Source: Stereocaulon alpinum
Lineage: Eukaryota; Ascomycota; Lecanoromycetes; Lecanorales; Stereocaulaceae
DNA: 64,000 bases
Reading direction: 5' to 3'
Assembly (NCBI GenBank): GCA_018257865.1
Contig: JAEUBA010000055.1
Location: 124,001-188,000, forward strand
The notes beneath the pieces were generated by a model. That model saw nothing but the letters and a program-made list of their open reading frames with translations, was not told the DNA's origin and did no database searches. Positions 52,900 to 64,000 of this stretch are shown here, piece after piece (within the stretch, counting starts at the first letter, position 1; the number at the start of each line of letters is the position of its first letter). A program made the translations under genes and the position numbers.

Positions 52900-54922
52900 A
52901 TGCCGGAAGCAACGGTATGTTAAGGTGGGGCCATCACTTTACTTCCCAGTACTCACCAACATTGACAGGAACAGCCCCCTGATACTACAGTATTCAGTCC
53001 ATACCTGGAACAGCCGGTTCCCGACCTTGCTGCAACACTAAGCACACAAGCCGAGGAGGCCAATGATGAGAACATTAGCTTTCTACTGCGGACGGAGCTA
53101 CCGGACGAATATGACTCAAGTCACTACGACGATCCCAGCGATCGCAGGAGGAGGATGCGAAGAGCTGTGGACGCGATGGTGGAACCCCGAGTGTATACAG
53201 TGAGCCAATGGTCGCTTCCGTTGCTGGCCGAGTCCAAGATGTAGCTAATTCCAACGTCCATTCCCAGCCAGCGCAATTACAAGAGCTAGGAGATCTACAA
53301 GAGCCATCTTACGCAGAGCGAATATCAAGACACGAGTATCATGGATGGGCACCAGGCGCATCAGATGACGAAGAACCGAGTCGCCAGAGACACAGTAGCT
53401 CGCAATCTTCGGCCGCGCTGTTGGACGAACGGGTTTTGAGGAGTAACGAGCAACAGGAGCATTTACGGGATCGAATGAGACTAAGACGCCTAAGAGATGC
53501 GACCCAGCTGGAGTGGCGTGATCTTGTCCCAGCCGATCCCATGACGCATGAAGCTATGTCCCAAGACCAGTCACATTTCGCCGTAAATGGAGCTCCCACA
53601 GTCACGGAGTCTTCACTACGAACTACAGCCTTGTTGCAAGCCGTTAGGCGGAATCCAACCTTTTCGGCTCGCTCAAGAAATGAGTTGCAAAGATATATAC
53701 TTGACAGAGAAAGAGGCGATGATCGGGACCGACTAAGCTCAGCACGAACGAACGAACAGCCAAATTCGAACATCTCCCCTAGCCAACGACGGCAGATAAA
53801 TCGGGAAGCTACAGTTCGACAAGAGATGCAACAGCAGCGAGACCTCCTTGCGGAGCATCAGCAACATCGTAACTATCTGGAGGAGCAATTGAGGCAGCAG
53901 AGACAAGGTCTTATACCTCCAAGTGAGAATCGTAGACGACAATACTGGCAAACGCCTTCCCCATGTCCGGCCAGCGATACGAGGCGGATTGACAGCGCTA
54001 TCAAATACCTGGGTCAACTGCGCCTATGTGAATCTGACCAGGAAGGTCAAGAGACGGCAGAAGAAGGCGGCTTCGTCCCAGAAGAATTATGCCCAGAGAA
54101 TCGTCAAGACTTCCTAGTAAATACACAGATAGTAGCACCCCCACCGGAAAGCTCCTGGTTGCAAATCGGTGGGGTTCTTTTCGGAACGCAGCACGGCGCT
54201 AGTCCCTCTTCGTCGCCCCCCAACTACACCCCTCTCATGCCACCATCCATATACCGAGCAAGAACCCGAAACCCGCACTTCGGTTCCGTACCTCCTAGGG
54301 CGACCTCACCCTCACACCAAATGCCCGATGACTCGTCTTCGCAGGAGGAAGAGTGTTGGCCTGTCAAAGTGACGATCCATAGTATCGACTATTCCACTAT
54401 GACCCTCTCTGGTACTATGGAAGCCTTCAATGTACCTGACAAATCTTCGCCCACTGAAAAATCAAGCATCACGACCTTTCTGGAAGGCGAGATCATCGAC
54501 TTCAACACCTTTACTCTGGAGACGAAGAGCTTTCAGGCTGGTGTTAGGGTAGACGGGATGTATTGGCGGAAACTGCCACCGTTCAACGATCTGGGTGATG
54601 AAGAAGCCATGGTGAAGGCTTTGCTGAGTAAGGAGTGGCTGGAAAATGAGTTGATGAGGAAGTGGATCTTAATGAGATGGAAAGGTTCGTCTTTTTCCTT
54701 CCCATTCCACCTGACCCATAATTAAATCTCACCCTAGAAAAATGTTTCGTCACACCCTCCGACGCCCAGACCGCCCTAACCATCAGCGGCTTCTACTACG
54801 TCTCACTCAGACGAGCAAACGGCCACGTAGAAGGCTTGTACTATGACCCACACAGCAACCCGTACCAACACTTATCATTATCCCCTCAGAAGAGGACATT
54901 CCCTGCATATACATTTACATAG
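52900..54922 (+). CDS. Vid24/GID4-family protein, predicted GID/CTLH E3 ligase substrate receptor
   Basis: Four exons (52900-52914, 52969-53199, 53268-54684, 54738-54922) join in phase to 615 residues. The first exon is only five codons. Residues 1-440 are largely disordered, with Gln/Arg/Glu-rich coiled-coil text near 260-297. The C-terminal Vid24 domain begins near 445: WPVKVTIHSIDYSTMTLSGT, FLEGEIIDFNTFTL, LMRKWILMRWKEKCFV, then TISGFYYVSLRRANGHVEGL and YYDPHSNPYQHLSL. In yeast Gid4/Vid24 binds Pro/N-degrons and routes gluconeogenic enzymes to the GID ubiquitin ligase. This protein is much longer than yeast Gid4 (362 residues) because of its N-terminus. Which Gid4 paralogue (Gid4 or Gid10) it corresponds to cannot be decided by eye. 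Confidence 0.9.
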
Positions 54923-55054
54923 CGACAGGAGTACAGTAGGAAAACGATGAATGGCTTGCGATGCGTATGTACATAATGCAAGGCTTTTTTCAAACTGCAT
55001 AGATACTTGGTTGTTCATGACCTCTAGTTACATGAGAGAGTAGAATTGAGCACA

Positions 55055-55120
55055 CGACAACATGAGATTCTTTCACAGCTTTCCAGGACATCAATCCAAG
55101 GCTCCGACAACATGAGATTC
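55055..55120. repeat. 16-bp direct repeat
   Basis: CGACAACATGAGATTC occurs at 55055-55070 and again at 55105-55120, in the convergent spacer between the Vid24-family and ferric-reductase genes. Significance unknown. Confidence 0.8.
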
Positions 55121-55169
55121 ATCAACACCTCTATAAACCCGAACGCTACCTCAAGGTGAGCTTATAACA

Positions 55170-57054
55170 TCACCACCCAAACTCCTCACTATGCCACCAC
55201 ACCTCCCTCCCCCTCCAAACCCACCTCCCAACCTCCTTCCTAACACTAGCGCCCATACCGCTCGGTCCACAAACAAACACCGCTACCCTATCCCCACTAC
55301 CGCCTTGTTCGAAAACGTCATCAACAATACCCCTGAAATTCGGTCTGCCTCTTCTTACAGTTTCCGCAATTCCTTCCTTCGAGGCAGAACTATCAAGCAG
55401 TCCCACGCGCTCTTGAAGTTCGATGGATTCGTTCCTAGTAGGTGGGCGACTATCACTACCACTGCCACCTTTACCCGTGACGAAGATCTCGAAGCTCTTG
55501 GGTAAGATGCCTTCGCACTGCTCACCCAACCCCTGCACGCCCCACTCCGCATCCGCGCTACTCTTCACAACCCATACGAACTTTGCTGGTGGTACTTGTT
55601 CCCTAGCTGCAGAGCGGCGTAGTAGGTCACGATAGATGGGGAGAGTGAAAGTAGCGCCTACACCGCCCGCTATGAGAAGGATTCTGTCGTAAGTAGCTGG
55701 GTCGGGGAAGTAGTTTGCGGAGCCGTAGGGTCCTTCGATGAGGAGGGGCGTTGGTTGGGGAGTTTTGGTTAGGGAGGCGAGGAGGGCTGTTGTGCCGTTT
55801 AGAGTGCGGGCTATGAGGTGGATGTGGTTGTCGGATGTGGGGTCGGGGTTTGCGATTGAGAAGGGGTTTATGCGGAGTTTTTGGGGGAGAGAGGGGAGGG
55901 AGAGGTAGATGTGTTGGCCTGGGGTGTAGGTTCGTTTTTTTAGGAAGGGGGTTAGGGGGATTGTGATCGATAAGAGGTTTGTTGCAGGGAGGAGATTTAT
56001 GGTGGCGGTGATGGCGGATTGTTCGGTGTTTCGTTGAGCAATTAGGAGTATGTAGATTGCTGTGGCTTCGATGATGTAGAGTCGCAGGTAGGAGACGTGA
56101 AAGTAGAGGATTGGGAGGAGGGAGAGGGAGAGGATGACGTGAGTGTAGAAGAATAGACGGTAATTCCACTTTCGGATTTGAGCGAGGGCGGTGGTTCCGA
56201 TTAGGAGGGCGCTGGTTATGGCTGTTAGACCAAGAATTACGTCCGAATCTTTGAGGCGTTTTTGGAGGAGGTTGTTTTGGAAGTAGAAATTTAGGTAGAG
56301 AGTTGCGTGGCAGGTCATTAGGAGGATCATTAGACGGCCGAGGAGGCGGTGGTAGGGGTTGAGGGATTCGTGGGAGAGGCGGGTTAGGTATTGAATGGGC
56401 GACCAGGATTTGAGGGCAAGAGCGTAGTGAAGGGGGAGTTGGGAGGCGGCGACTATGCCAAAGCGGCGGGTTAGGTGAAGATAATCTAGAAGAATAATAT
56501 CAGAACGTGCTTCGTCAATGGAAGAGTAGCACATTCATAACCTTGATAGGCAAGAGTGGGTATTGACGATGAAAGATAGAAATTCCAACACTTTTCATAA
56601 GATATTGTCCGATATCCCTGAAAGGCATATAATAAATTCCTGACTCACCATCGCCCGTATCCTTCAATACAAGCAGAAGAAGCCAAGTTCCCCACACCAA
56701 TATAGCGAGCCACTCCTTTCTCGTCTCCCAGCCTTGAGCAACCGGTTCGTCCAAAGCCCAACGTAACTTTGCCCATGCATTTCCCGTCCCATCTATTGCA
56801 GGCTGCTTAAAGCCAGAAGCTACAGGACTCTGGTGCTCTTTTACCGGCTCATAGACGTGCCTCCGCTGTAGTCTCCCGAACAGAAGTCGGACGCCGAGAC
56901 TCAGTTGGTAAATAAGAGGCAAAAGTAGTATCGAGAACTGTGCAAACTGGCCATAACTATCTAGTAATTGTCGCCGCCGTACTTGTTGCCCGTCATCTAG
57001 ACTGACGAAGTGGTATGGCCAGCCCATGATGAGAGAGAGCAAGAAGAGAATCAA
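55170..57054 (-). CDS. Ferric-reductase-like transmembrane flavocytochrome (FRE / NOX superfamily)
   Basis: Exons 56649-57054 and 55170-56485, joined by a 163-base intron with phase kept (GTGAGT at 56648, CTAG acceptor at 56487), give up to 573 residues. A start at 57027 (MGWPYHFVSLDD) fits relatives better than the first ATG. Multiple hydrophobic helices hold the ferric-reductase domain (LHLTRRFGIVAASQLPLHYA, with His in RLLGRLMILLMTCHATLY). The FAD-binding part has YTPGQHIYLSLPSLPQKLRI (HPFT-like position reads INPFSIAN). The NAD-binding part has LLIAGGVGATFTLPIYRDLL and ends in VFVCGPSGMGASVRKEVGRW. It should move electrons across a membrane to ferric iron or oxygen; the true acceptor is not evident. 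Confidence 0.88.
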
Positions 57055-60000
57055 GGCAACAGCGCAACGATACTAGGAATTCTTGCTTTGTGCTTGGAAA
57101 TATCTAGGATCACGGTGTTTTACATTGTGAGCACACTTCTGAAAGCATTGAGGCAATCGAAAAGAAAGACGCAGGAGCAGAGATAATTCTGGTTATGACT
57201 GAAGTCAATTTCATAAAGTCTAGTTGATTGAGAAGGATGCTCACATCGTTGATTACAGATCAGTTGACGGGATTGACGCGAGTCGGCGCTCGGCTACGTT
57301 TTCCCGTCTGCGCCAAGGCTTGGCGTTCACTTTGACGACAAACCACTATGATTGCGGTAATATTCGTTGCCAAACAACAACAATATCAATTCAATGTCTC
57401 TTTTGAAGTATTCGGTTTGTTTCATCATCTAAGATATCCACAAAGTAGCTTTTGCGGATGAAAGATCGCTGTGGTCCTATCCACTCTTCCACATATTCGA
57501 CGCTATGGCTAGAACACCCAAGGGAGAGCACTCCTGCCGGTCGTGATGGTGGAACCCGGTATCTCCAAGCGCTGTACTTTGCTATGCTTTGTGGCTAGCT
57601 CAGCCAGTGCCTGAGGTGGGTAGCTACAATGGTAGCCGGTGTTGATCGAGTATGTCCAAAGTTAAGTGATCACCAACTCCGGTCGCAAGCAATTGTATTG
57701 AATAGCTTTTGTGAACCGTAAATGCCGCTGATGAGACGACACAGTACAGGGTCTCTCCTCAGGTGGGTCAGTGATTGAAGCTGTAGGGTGGATCGCTGCC
57801 CTACATTGCGCTAGGATTCGATCCGGGGCTGCGTATGTTCTCCTTGCGCTGCAGCTGCTATTCAGAATATCAAGCAACTTCTTCACATGCTTAGAACCAG
57901 TTGAGCCTCGACAACTCGCCCTTAGTGATAGGGAAGGGAAGATGCGGTGTTGTCATCGTATATTCACAGCACCGAGACAGCGAGGTTTTGCCGAGGAAGA
58001 AGTGAACAAAGCATATAAACAAAATAAGCGCGATCAATCTACTCCAGCTCGCGTGGCGTAGTGGGAAGACTGCACCATTGCACATTCGGTGTACACGCAT
58101 TGAATATCAGCCCCAACAACCAAAAGCTTTCCACGTCAAATGACCTCGCCGGGAAGCCTCTGTGGTAGTTGGTCCCTTCAGCAATCATTTGCGGTTGGTC
58201 TGGTGAAAAAGTAGCAGGCATTCATAAAGCACCTGCAGCGAACTTGATTCAATTGAACGCCTCGTCACTTAGTGTGGCGGTCTCTTCGGTGATGCGGAAC
58301 GCGCGAGCTGTTTTTTTGGGAATTCCTGGGTTCGACGCTCGATCGCGGGTTTCCTTTTTGGCCTTTTTTACTTCCCAATGTTCGAGGGTCATCATCACTC
58401 CGTCGCAGCGACGGACTCATCACCTTCTCCCTTTTCTCGCATTGCTCCTATGCTCTGCGCCCACAACCTCAATGAGGATCCCATTCTGTATTCAGGGTTA
58501 TGCAATCTGTGGCGCTTGAAGCCCAATAACGTTAGATGGTATACGGGAATAGGAGGATCCTCACAGTATATCAATGAGTTCGAAAACGATCATCATGCGC
58601 TTTCAAGCTCGAAGACAGTCTCGACACAACTTAGCAATGACTATCAATCCACGCAGACAGTCTTCGCTCACACTAACCCGCAGCATGTCTGCACGCAAAA
58701 CATTGGATTGTCATTGCAGAAATTACACGTGAAGCATACCCTAATCGGTAGGCACGGCAAGCATACACCGATACCCTCTGGGAGGTTCATGAGCCGGCTT
58801 CTGAGTCAACATCTAGGAGCGTTCGCCTGACATGTTCTCCTGCGATTGTTGTGCACCGTTCTGGGTGCGAACGACGCATGAGATCCTATCGACCGCAGAC
58901 TCGACCGCGGAGTTTGATCCAGTCCCGCCACTTACGAGGCTCATGTCATTGTTCTGGTACATTGCGCGTGCTCATGGATCAATCACGCAAGAGAGGGGAC
59001 CGGTCGTCGTCCACCTCCCCTTCTCGGCGAGTTTAGACGCCGATGCCAAGTCAAGCTAGAACACCAACAAGGCGGTTGGTTATCTCGGCCAGCTCTCGTT
59101 TCCAAGAATTTCTGCGTCTGTGTTCATTGGGAGTCTTAATTGTGGCATCGAGACCTTTATTGGAGAAGACGTTGGGGGTGAAACGTATACGCAACGCCAG
59201 TAAGCCAACACGAATGAAGGCCGGTGCATGTCAATTTCTCCATCTTCTTGGTATATTAAGTACGAACCTTGAAGATTATATTATCCCCAACCGAGTTCCA
59301 AACTCTCAAACATGTCATTGACCACCAGCGATGTCCCCATGCTGAATCAAGTGTAGGTTGTCAAATATTCATCCCAGAACGATAGGCTTCCACACCGCCT
59401 CAAGATCGTTCCAGTCCTACTCATGTATTCCAAGCCAGCCGATCGGATGGGCCACGCCGTTGACCCAGTGGATACAAGTAGCATACGAAGTCTTGAATTT
59501 GTCATTATCATAGCATATGACAGCTCAATCGTAAGGCATGGGCATGGGCATTAAGTATTGCCTCCACCGCACCTTCACTGACTTGAACCCAGTTTCTAGC
59601 GATGGAATCAATCCGTTCCGCATTTCATTGCAGCTATGACTAGTAGCGATGTATAGTCAGTCCAGAAACACAGGATGCTGCGGGAAAGCGGACTTGCTGT
59701 AACATGACTTGGTTGAAGCTTTATGAGGTAGTTAACAGAGTCTTGACTGTGTCAGGCCAAAGAGGAACGTTTCCGCTCGTATTGGTTGGCTCTTCCTTTC
59801 ACACTCCCGTAATAACAGTGTTATCTCCGTCGTTTCCTGAAGAGCGCGTACAATGAGGGGCACTATTAAGGCATTCTGAGTCCTTCAAATCTAACGGTGA
59901 CTAAGTGTCAATCTTTGTCTAGTCGGGGAAAGACGACATAGCGGCGTGGAAGTTCCTAGTTGCTTTGCATGCTGGCTGCAATTCAACCCACCCACGCTCA

Positions 60001-61786
60001 ACTCGAGTGTGAAGTCCACGCGACGATGCCGTTATCTTCTGGGTGAAAATGCTCCACGACATTTCTCTGGAGACTCAGCTGACTAAGCCAGAGCAGCTTC
60101 CAATAACGCGACCAACAATGCCTGATGGAATTGCTGAATGTAGCCATCTCGCAGTTTTTCTAAGATGCCTTGAAAAGCGTTCAGGTACCATGGGGTTAAG
60201 AAAGCTGTCCCCTGGAATATTGCTTTGCTGATGACCGGTAAAGGGTCTCGAAATCGGCACCACTGGTAACATCCAAAACCCATGGCTGGCGCAAAATGCA
60301 GCCTTCTAGAAGGTAACGCTGATACAATGATAAACCATTTGGAGGCTCTCAACAACCCTGTTCGCATCAATTCGCTCTTTAACACTCCCAGTACACCTGT
60401 TCAGCCGTGGAGATTAGAGCGCGATAGCCAAGTATCCTTAATAAGAGCAGCGCTGCAACATTTTCCTTTAGGAACGGTAAATGACATGCATTCCCGAAAG
60501 CACCAAGCGTGGGTTCTGTACGTTGTTTGGCCGATGAGGTCAGCTTCTGAATGAGGACTTCGGGTTTCCATTATCGCGGTACCCTCCAGTATGACAACCT
60601 ATTGCTGCACACTCTGCTGTCAGGTCTTTCTTGGGTAGTCCAGTATCGACGTTAAAGTCCGACTGCAGCCACTGTTCTCCACTCTGCACTTGCCTATATC
60701 TCGTCCATGCGTGGGGCGAACATATCTTTGTCATCAATATCAATTCTTTTGATGCACAAAAGATTGGCTCAAAGGTAGGCTTCTCCCAATCTTAAATATT
60801 AGTAGTGGTATTTTCAATGATAGCTGGAGGGACCTCACCACCGAGCGAGGAAGGCTGGTATACTGTCGATATAGTCGCGTCACATAGCCGGTCTTCGCTC
60901 GATAGGGGGCTAACCCAAAACACAGCTCAACGCCACGTACTTTTTCTTCAATTGTCCGTCGCACTGCCAAACAGACCCAGTCGTAGTCTTTTAAAGGCCG
61001 CCATCTAACTGTGTTGGGTTCTCGTTGTCCGAAGAAAAGATACAAACATCGGAATCCATCTAAACCTCGATTTTTAGAGGATCAATATCTGACCCCTTTC
61101 CACATTTGAATTTTTGGGATTCGTAAAACAAGCTGGTTACTTTTTTGCAAGAGGGGCGAGTCGACAAGGGCAGCGCTAAGCTTCTGCTCTACACAATCAC
61201 ATTGTACATTCCAAGACTTGCGACTGAGCAGCGAGCAGGTCTTGTCGGATGGAAAAGATCTATATGATTCGCAGAGTTGCGCCGACGAGCGATCAATGTC
61301 AAGCCGGGGGGAAAGGGTCACCCAGCTTTTCGATGGCATGCAACGTGATCACTACAGAAGTGATGTCGATAAGCTAGTCTAATCGTCTGGTCTAGACTCT
61401 GGTCATGCCCTGCCGTGGGAGGCCAGGCGATCCATGATGGATTCAAGGTCAATACCCAGAATCCGACATTGCTTACTACGATCCTGATCAAGCTGGTTGA
61501 GTAGAACGACCCATATGGAAGGCTTTTGCTAACTGTCAGTCTCGCCGCCTCGCCAATTATCAAGGTAGACATGGTAGCTGAGGAGCTTGGTCAAAGCCAG
61601 CGAGGCAGTCGAGGCAGTCGTGCCACTAGTATCTGTACTGGGTATTAGACTTGATAAATGAAGGACATACTCCCACTTGTCCTCGCTCTAAAAGACGTCG
61701 CGCGAGAGCCCTGCAGACTAAAACCCCACCCCCCCCGCAACCCACCTGAAAACAACGTTTTTTCCAACACACCAACACCAACAAAA
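57055..61786. other. Large gene-free stretch
   Basis: 4.7 kb without a supported gene. Many frames of 60-150 codons overlap on both strands (for example 58378-58830 plus), but none has domain motifs, consistent splice joins or a plausible start context. A sequence resembling the 5' half of a tRNA occurs near 58048-58070 but lacks a T arm. No repeats of note besides a doubled GAGGCAGTC near 61602-61619. Confidence 0.4.
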
Positions 61787-62240
61787 ATGGCGCCCAAGAA
61801 GGACACCAAAGCTCCCAAAACCGACCCCAAATCAAAAAACAAAGCCAGCACCAGCAAATCCACCAACGACACCAGCAGCTCCAGCAAGCTCAAAGCCGCA
61901 ACAGCAATAAATACACGCCATATCCTCGTACGTGCCCTAACACCCATCCCATAGACCCCTACTAACATTCATCTTTACGCAGTGTGAGAAACATTCCAAA
62001 AAAGAAGAAGCCTTGGCGAAACTACGAGAGGGCGCCAAATTCGACGACGTAGCGCGCGAGTTTTCCGAAGACAAAGCACGTCAAGGTGGTAGCTTGGGAT
62101 GGAAGGTTAGGGGATCGCTGGATACGGCGTATGAGAAGGCGGCGTATGAATTGGAGCCGAGCACGACTGGGAGTCCGAAGTTTGTGGAGGTTAAGTCGGG
62201 GCATGGGTATCATATTATTATGGTTGAGGGGAGGAGATGA
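61787..62240 (+). CDS. PIN4: Parvulin-type peptidyl-prolyl isomerase, PIN4 / Par14 type
   Basis: Catalyses cis-trans isomerisation of prolyl bonds; Par14-type parvulins are linked to ribosome biogenesis and chromatin. Two exons (61787-61927 and 61983-62240) give 132 residues, the Par14 length. A basic Lys/Ser/Thr-rich N-terminus of about 40 residues (KAPKTDPKSKNKASTSKS) is followed by the parvulin fold: INTRHILCEKHSKKEEALAK, FDDVAREFSEDKARQGGSLG, and FVEVKSGHGYHIIMVEGRR. The HIL and the GYHIIMVEGR ends of the fold are intact. There is no WW domain, so it is not Pin1/Ess1-type. Confidence 0.94.
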
Positions 62241-62436
62241 AACTTCTGTGAGGGCGGTGTGGGCTTAAGAGGGTATGAGATACGAAGCAGGTATGAGATA
62301 CGGCAACGGTATCTAATTATGACACTTGGAAAGAGGGGTAGATCGTGATTGTCTTGCTGGATTAAAGAGAGAGGCAGGGGGTATCAATTCGTTATCGCTA
62401 AGAGGAGAGATATTGCACGGACACGGACACGGGCAC

Positions 62437-63762
62437 CTAAGGAGACATTGCCTGCTCCGCCCGCTGCATGCACTGGTCCACCAATACCCAGAACCGATGT
62501 ACATCCACTCGACTAGGTATCCGAACGCCGCCCTCTTCAGCCCTCGTTATCACCGTCCTCCCAACCTCTCCTCGTTCGGAATCGAGATCGCTATGCAGCC
62601 CATCAGTCACCACATTGACATGCCACCTCTCGCCTCCACAGTCGTCGAAGCCGATCACCTCGCTTTGGCCGTCCAATAGTATTGCAACCGCCAATGGATC
62701 ATGGAGCGGTGGCCCCTTACTCAGTCCGAAAACATCTCTGTATGTATGTGCAAAGAAAATGAGAATTTGATGGAACATTTGGCGAAGATTTAGGTGATCG
62801 GGTGTTGATGAGGGAGCGAGCGGGTTTCCGGCCAGCAATTGCTGGACTTCTAGATTCGCTAAGACTTGATGCGTAAGGTCTAGGGTGATGAGCGTAGTCT
62901 TAGCAGCAAGCTTTGGGTTCGAAAAGAGTGAATGTGCTGATTCCGGGTCACACTGGCTTCTGTCAGCACTGTCTCGTCTGGGAGCCATATCTTTTGCCCT
63001 TACGTAGATGTTAAATTCGGCGTATTTGGTAATATTGCCAAAACGCTCTCCCTCTCCTCTTACATGACCCATGGGGGCATCTGTGAAACCGTTTCCGATA
63101 GCCCCTCCCATAATACTCAAGCCTTTTATGTGCTGAACCATCTCAGGGAATGTAGCGAACAGCAAAGCTACATTCGTTAGAGCTCCGGTTGCAACTAGCC
63201 AAGCCGTGCCTTCTGGCTGTGATATCAATGCATGTCGCATGGCTAAGATTGCCTTGGGTTTCGTTATCGCTTGGACGGAAGGCGGCGGAAGGCATGTGGT
63301 GCCATCGAGACCAGAGGATCCTGAACGATTTAGCCTGGGTAACCATGATGAATATACAATCTGAGGATGGGTACCATGTATATCAGGAGCATGTACGGCA
63401 TTCCTGCTAAAGGGCTTTACAGCGCCCGGATAGACAGGAACATCGGATCTCCCTATGCCTGTAAGAATGCTTAACGTATTGGTCGTCGTCTTTTCGAGGG
63501 AGGCATTGCCATGGACGGTGCTGATGCCTAACAAGCGTAGTGAAGGATGGTGAGCAGCGAGGAGGACGGCGAAAGCGTCCTTTGGCCCGAATCAGTACAG
63601 TCAAGAGCATTGTGATAGCAGTAATCATACATCATGTCCTGCCCTTGTCAGAAAGCGAAACCTTCGGGGATGGAGAAAGCAAGGTCTGCTTTACCAGCCC
63701 GTACCTGTATCGCAGTCCAGCCAAAGAGGAGTTGTCCTCCCCGTTGATACGATCTCCTCCAT
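62437..63762 (-). CDS. Inosine-uridine-preferring nucleoside hydrolase; N-terminal exon junction problematic
   Basis: Hydrolyses the N-glycosidic bond of ribonucleosides in purine/pyrimidine salvage. Exons 63375-63579, 63004-63320 and 62437-62952 join in phase: introns 63321-63374 and 62953-63003 restore HG-SSGLDG and NIY-CDPESAHSLFSNP. Other motifs are LLGISTVHGNASLEKTT, FSRNAVHAPDIHG, VATGALTNVALLFATFP, LSIMGGAIG and HDPLAVAILL. An upstream exon at 63705-63762 reads MEEIVSTGRTTPLWLDCDTG, the start of the metal motif DxDxGxDD. The next exon begins DAFAVLLAAHHPSL, but the only donor (GTACGG, phase 1) and only acceptor (AAAG before GAC, phase 0) do not match. As it stands the motif cannot be completed, so the gene is either frame-damaged here, mis-sequenced, or spliced atypically. 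Confidence 0.8.
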
Positions 63763-64000
63763 TGCGTAGAGGAATGTCCGTCAGCTTCCGGTGTGATTAA
63801 ATGCGAGTTGATCGAGGTGAGTAAGTGACTGTAACGGAATTTGGATCGAATGTTTACAGATATCGAAACTTAGCCGGTGTTAAGCACGGCTTACCCTTCA
63901 TCTTAGCTCCGTCTCGTACTACTCCACTCCAAATAAATGGACCTCATTTGGTCCGTGACAGCATGAGCTTTAGAGGCTGCTGCCGGGTATACAAAAAAAC

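Noticed and set aside
44732..57054. Possible biosynthetic or catabolic gene cluster around the galactonate dehydratase and ferric reductase
   Set aside because: Neighbours are unrelated housekeeping or F-box-type genes; no transporter, aldolase, kinase, transcription factor or backbone synthase is present.
58040..58110. tRNA-like start: text GCGTGGCGTAGTGGGAAG resembles the D-arm/A-box of initiator tRNA-Met
   Set aside because: No matching B box (GGTTCGANTCC-type), no T arm and no acceptor-stem partner downstream, so not called as a tRNA or even as a tRNA fragment with confidence.
58378..58830. 150-codon plus-strand frame in the 57-61.8 kb gap
   Set aside because: No motif, repeats of stop-free chance sequence overlap it in other frames, and no splice-joined partner.
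62437..63762. Reading the two in-frame introns of the nucleoside hydrolase as coding insertions
   Set aside because: Both are multiples of three and stop-free, but they have proper GT...AG borders and interrupt conserved motifs (HG-SSGLDG and NIY-CDPESAHS).

Overview
The window is from a filamentous ascomycete (Pezizomycotina-type) nuclear genome. Genes are monocistronic and on both strands. They are split by short introns of about 45 to 165 bases with GT(A/R)xG...AG borders, and the housekeeping proteins have fungal architecture (PP2A scaffold Tpd3, Set3C subunit Hos4, DRG GTPase, eS12, uS3, PheRS beta). Class and species cannot be fixed by eye. All gene models were built by joining reading frames across visible splice sites and checking the phase of every junction.

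Region 1-8 kb: 5' part of a DRG-family GTPase (running off the left edge), two small secreted-protein genes, and a cysteine dioxygenase. Region 8-34 kb is the conserved gene-dense core: HOS4, ribosomal eS12, myotubularin phosphatase YMR1, ribosomal uS3, PP2A scaffold TPD3, PheRS beta FRS1, a glycogenin, an F-box/LRR protein ending in a CaaX box, a GT90/CAP10 glycosyltransferase and polyprenol reductase DFG10. Several of these are divergent pairs sharing short intergenic promoters (YMR1/RPS3, TPD3/FRS1, GT90/DFG10).

Region 34-44.7 kb is gene-poor and looks degenerate. It holds orphan reading frames of doubtful status, a methyltransferase motif-I fragment, a 45-bp coding-type minisatellite, a coiled coil and a chromodomain in different frames, an A+T-rich block suggestive of RIP, and a broken HEMAH (zincin-like) frame. 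It reads as a transposon and pseudogene compartment.

Region 44.7-57 kb returns to genes: an ALKBH6-like dioxygenase, two small hypotheticals, a divergent F-box-like protein, a D-galactonate dehydratase-like enzyme whose reading frame needs a GC-AG intron, a Vid24/GID4-family substrate receptor and a ferric-reductase-like flavocytochrome. A second gene-poor stretch of 4.7 kb follows. The window ends with a parvulin (PIN4/Par14) and a nucleoside hydrolase whose N-terminal metal-binding motif cannot be joined in frame.

The genes do not form an obvious pathway or biosynthetic cluster. No complete mobile element, CRISPR array, rRNA or convincing tRNA was seen. I found no clear undescribed system; the most interesting items are the broken secreted cysteine-rich gene, the CaaX F-box protein, the GC-AG intron, the chromodomain relic and the nucleoside-hydrolase motif break.
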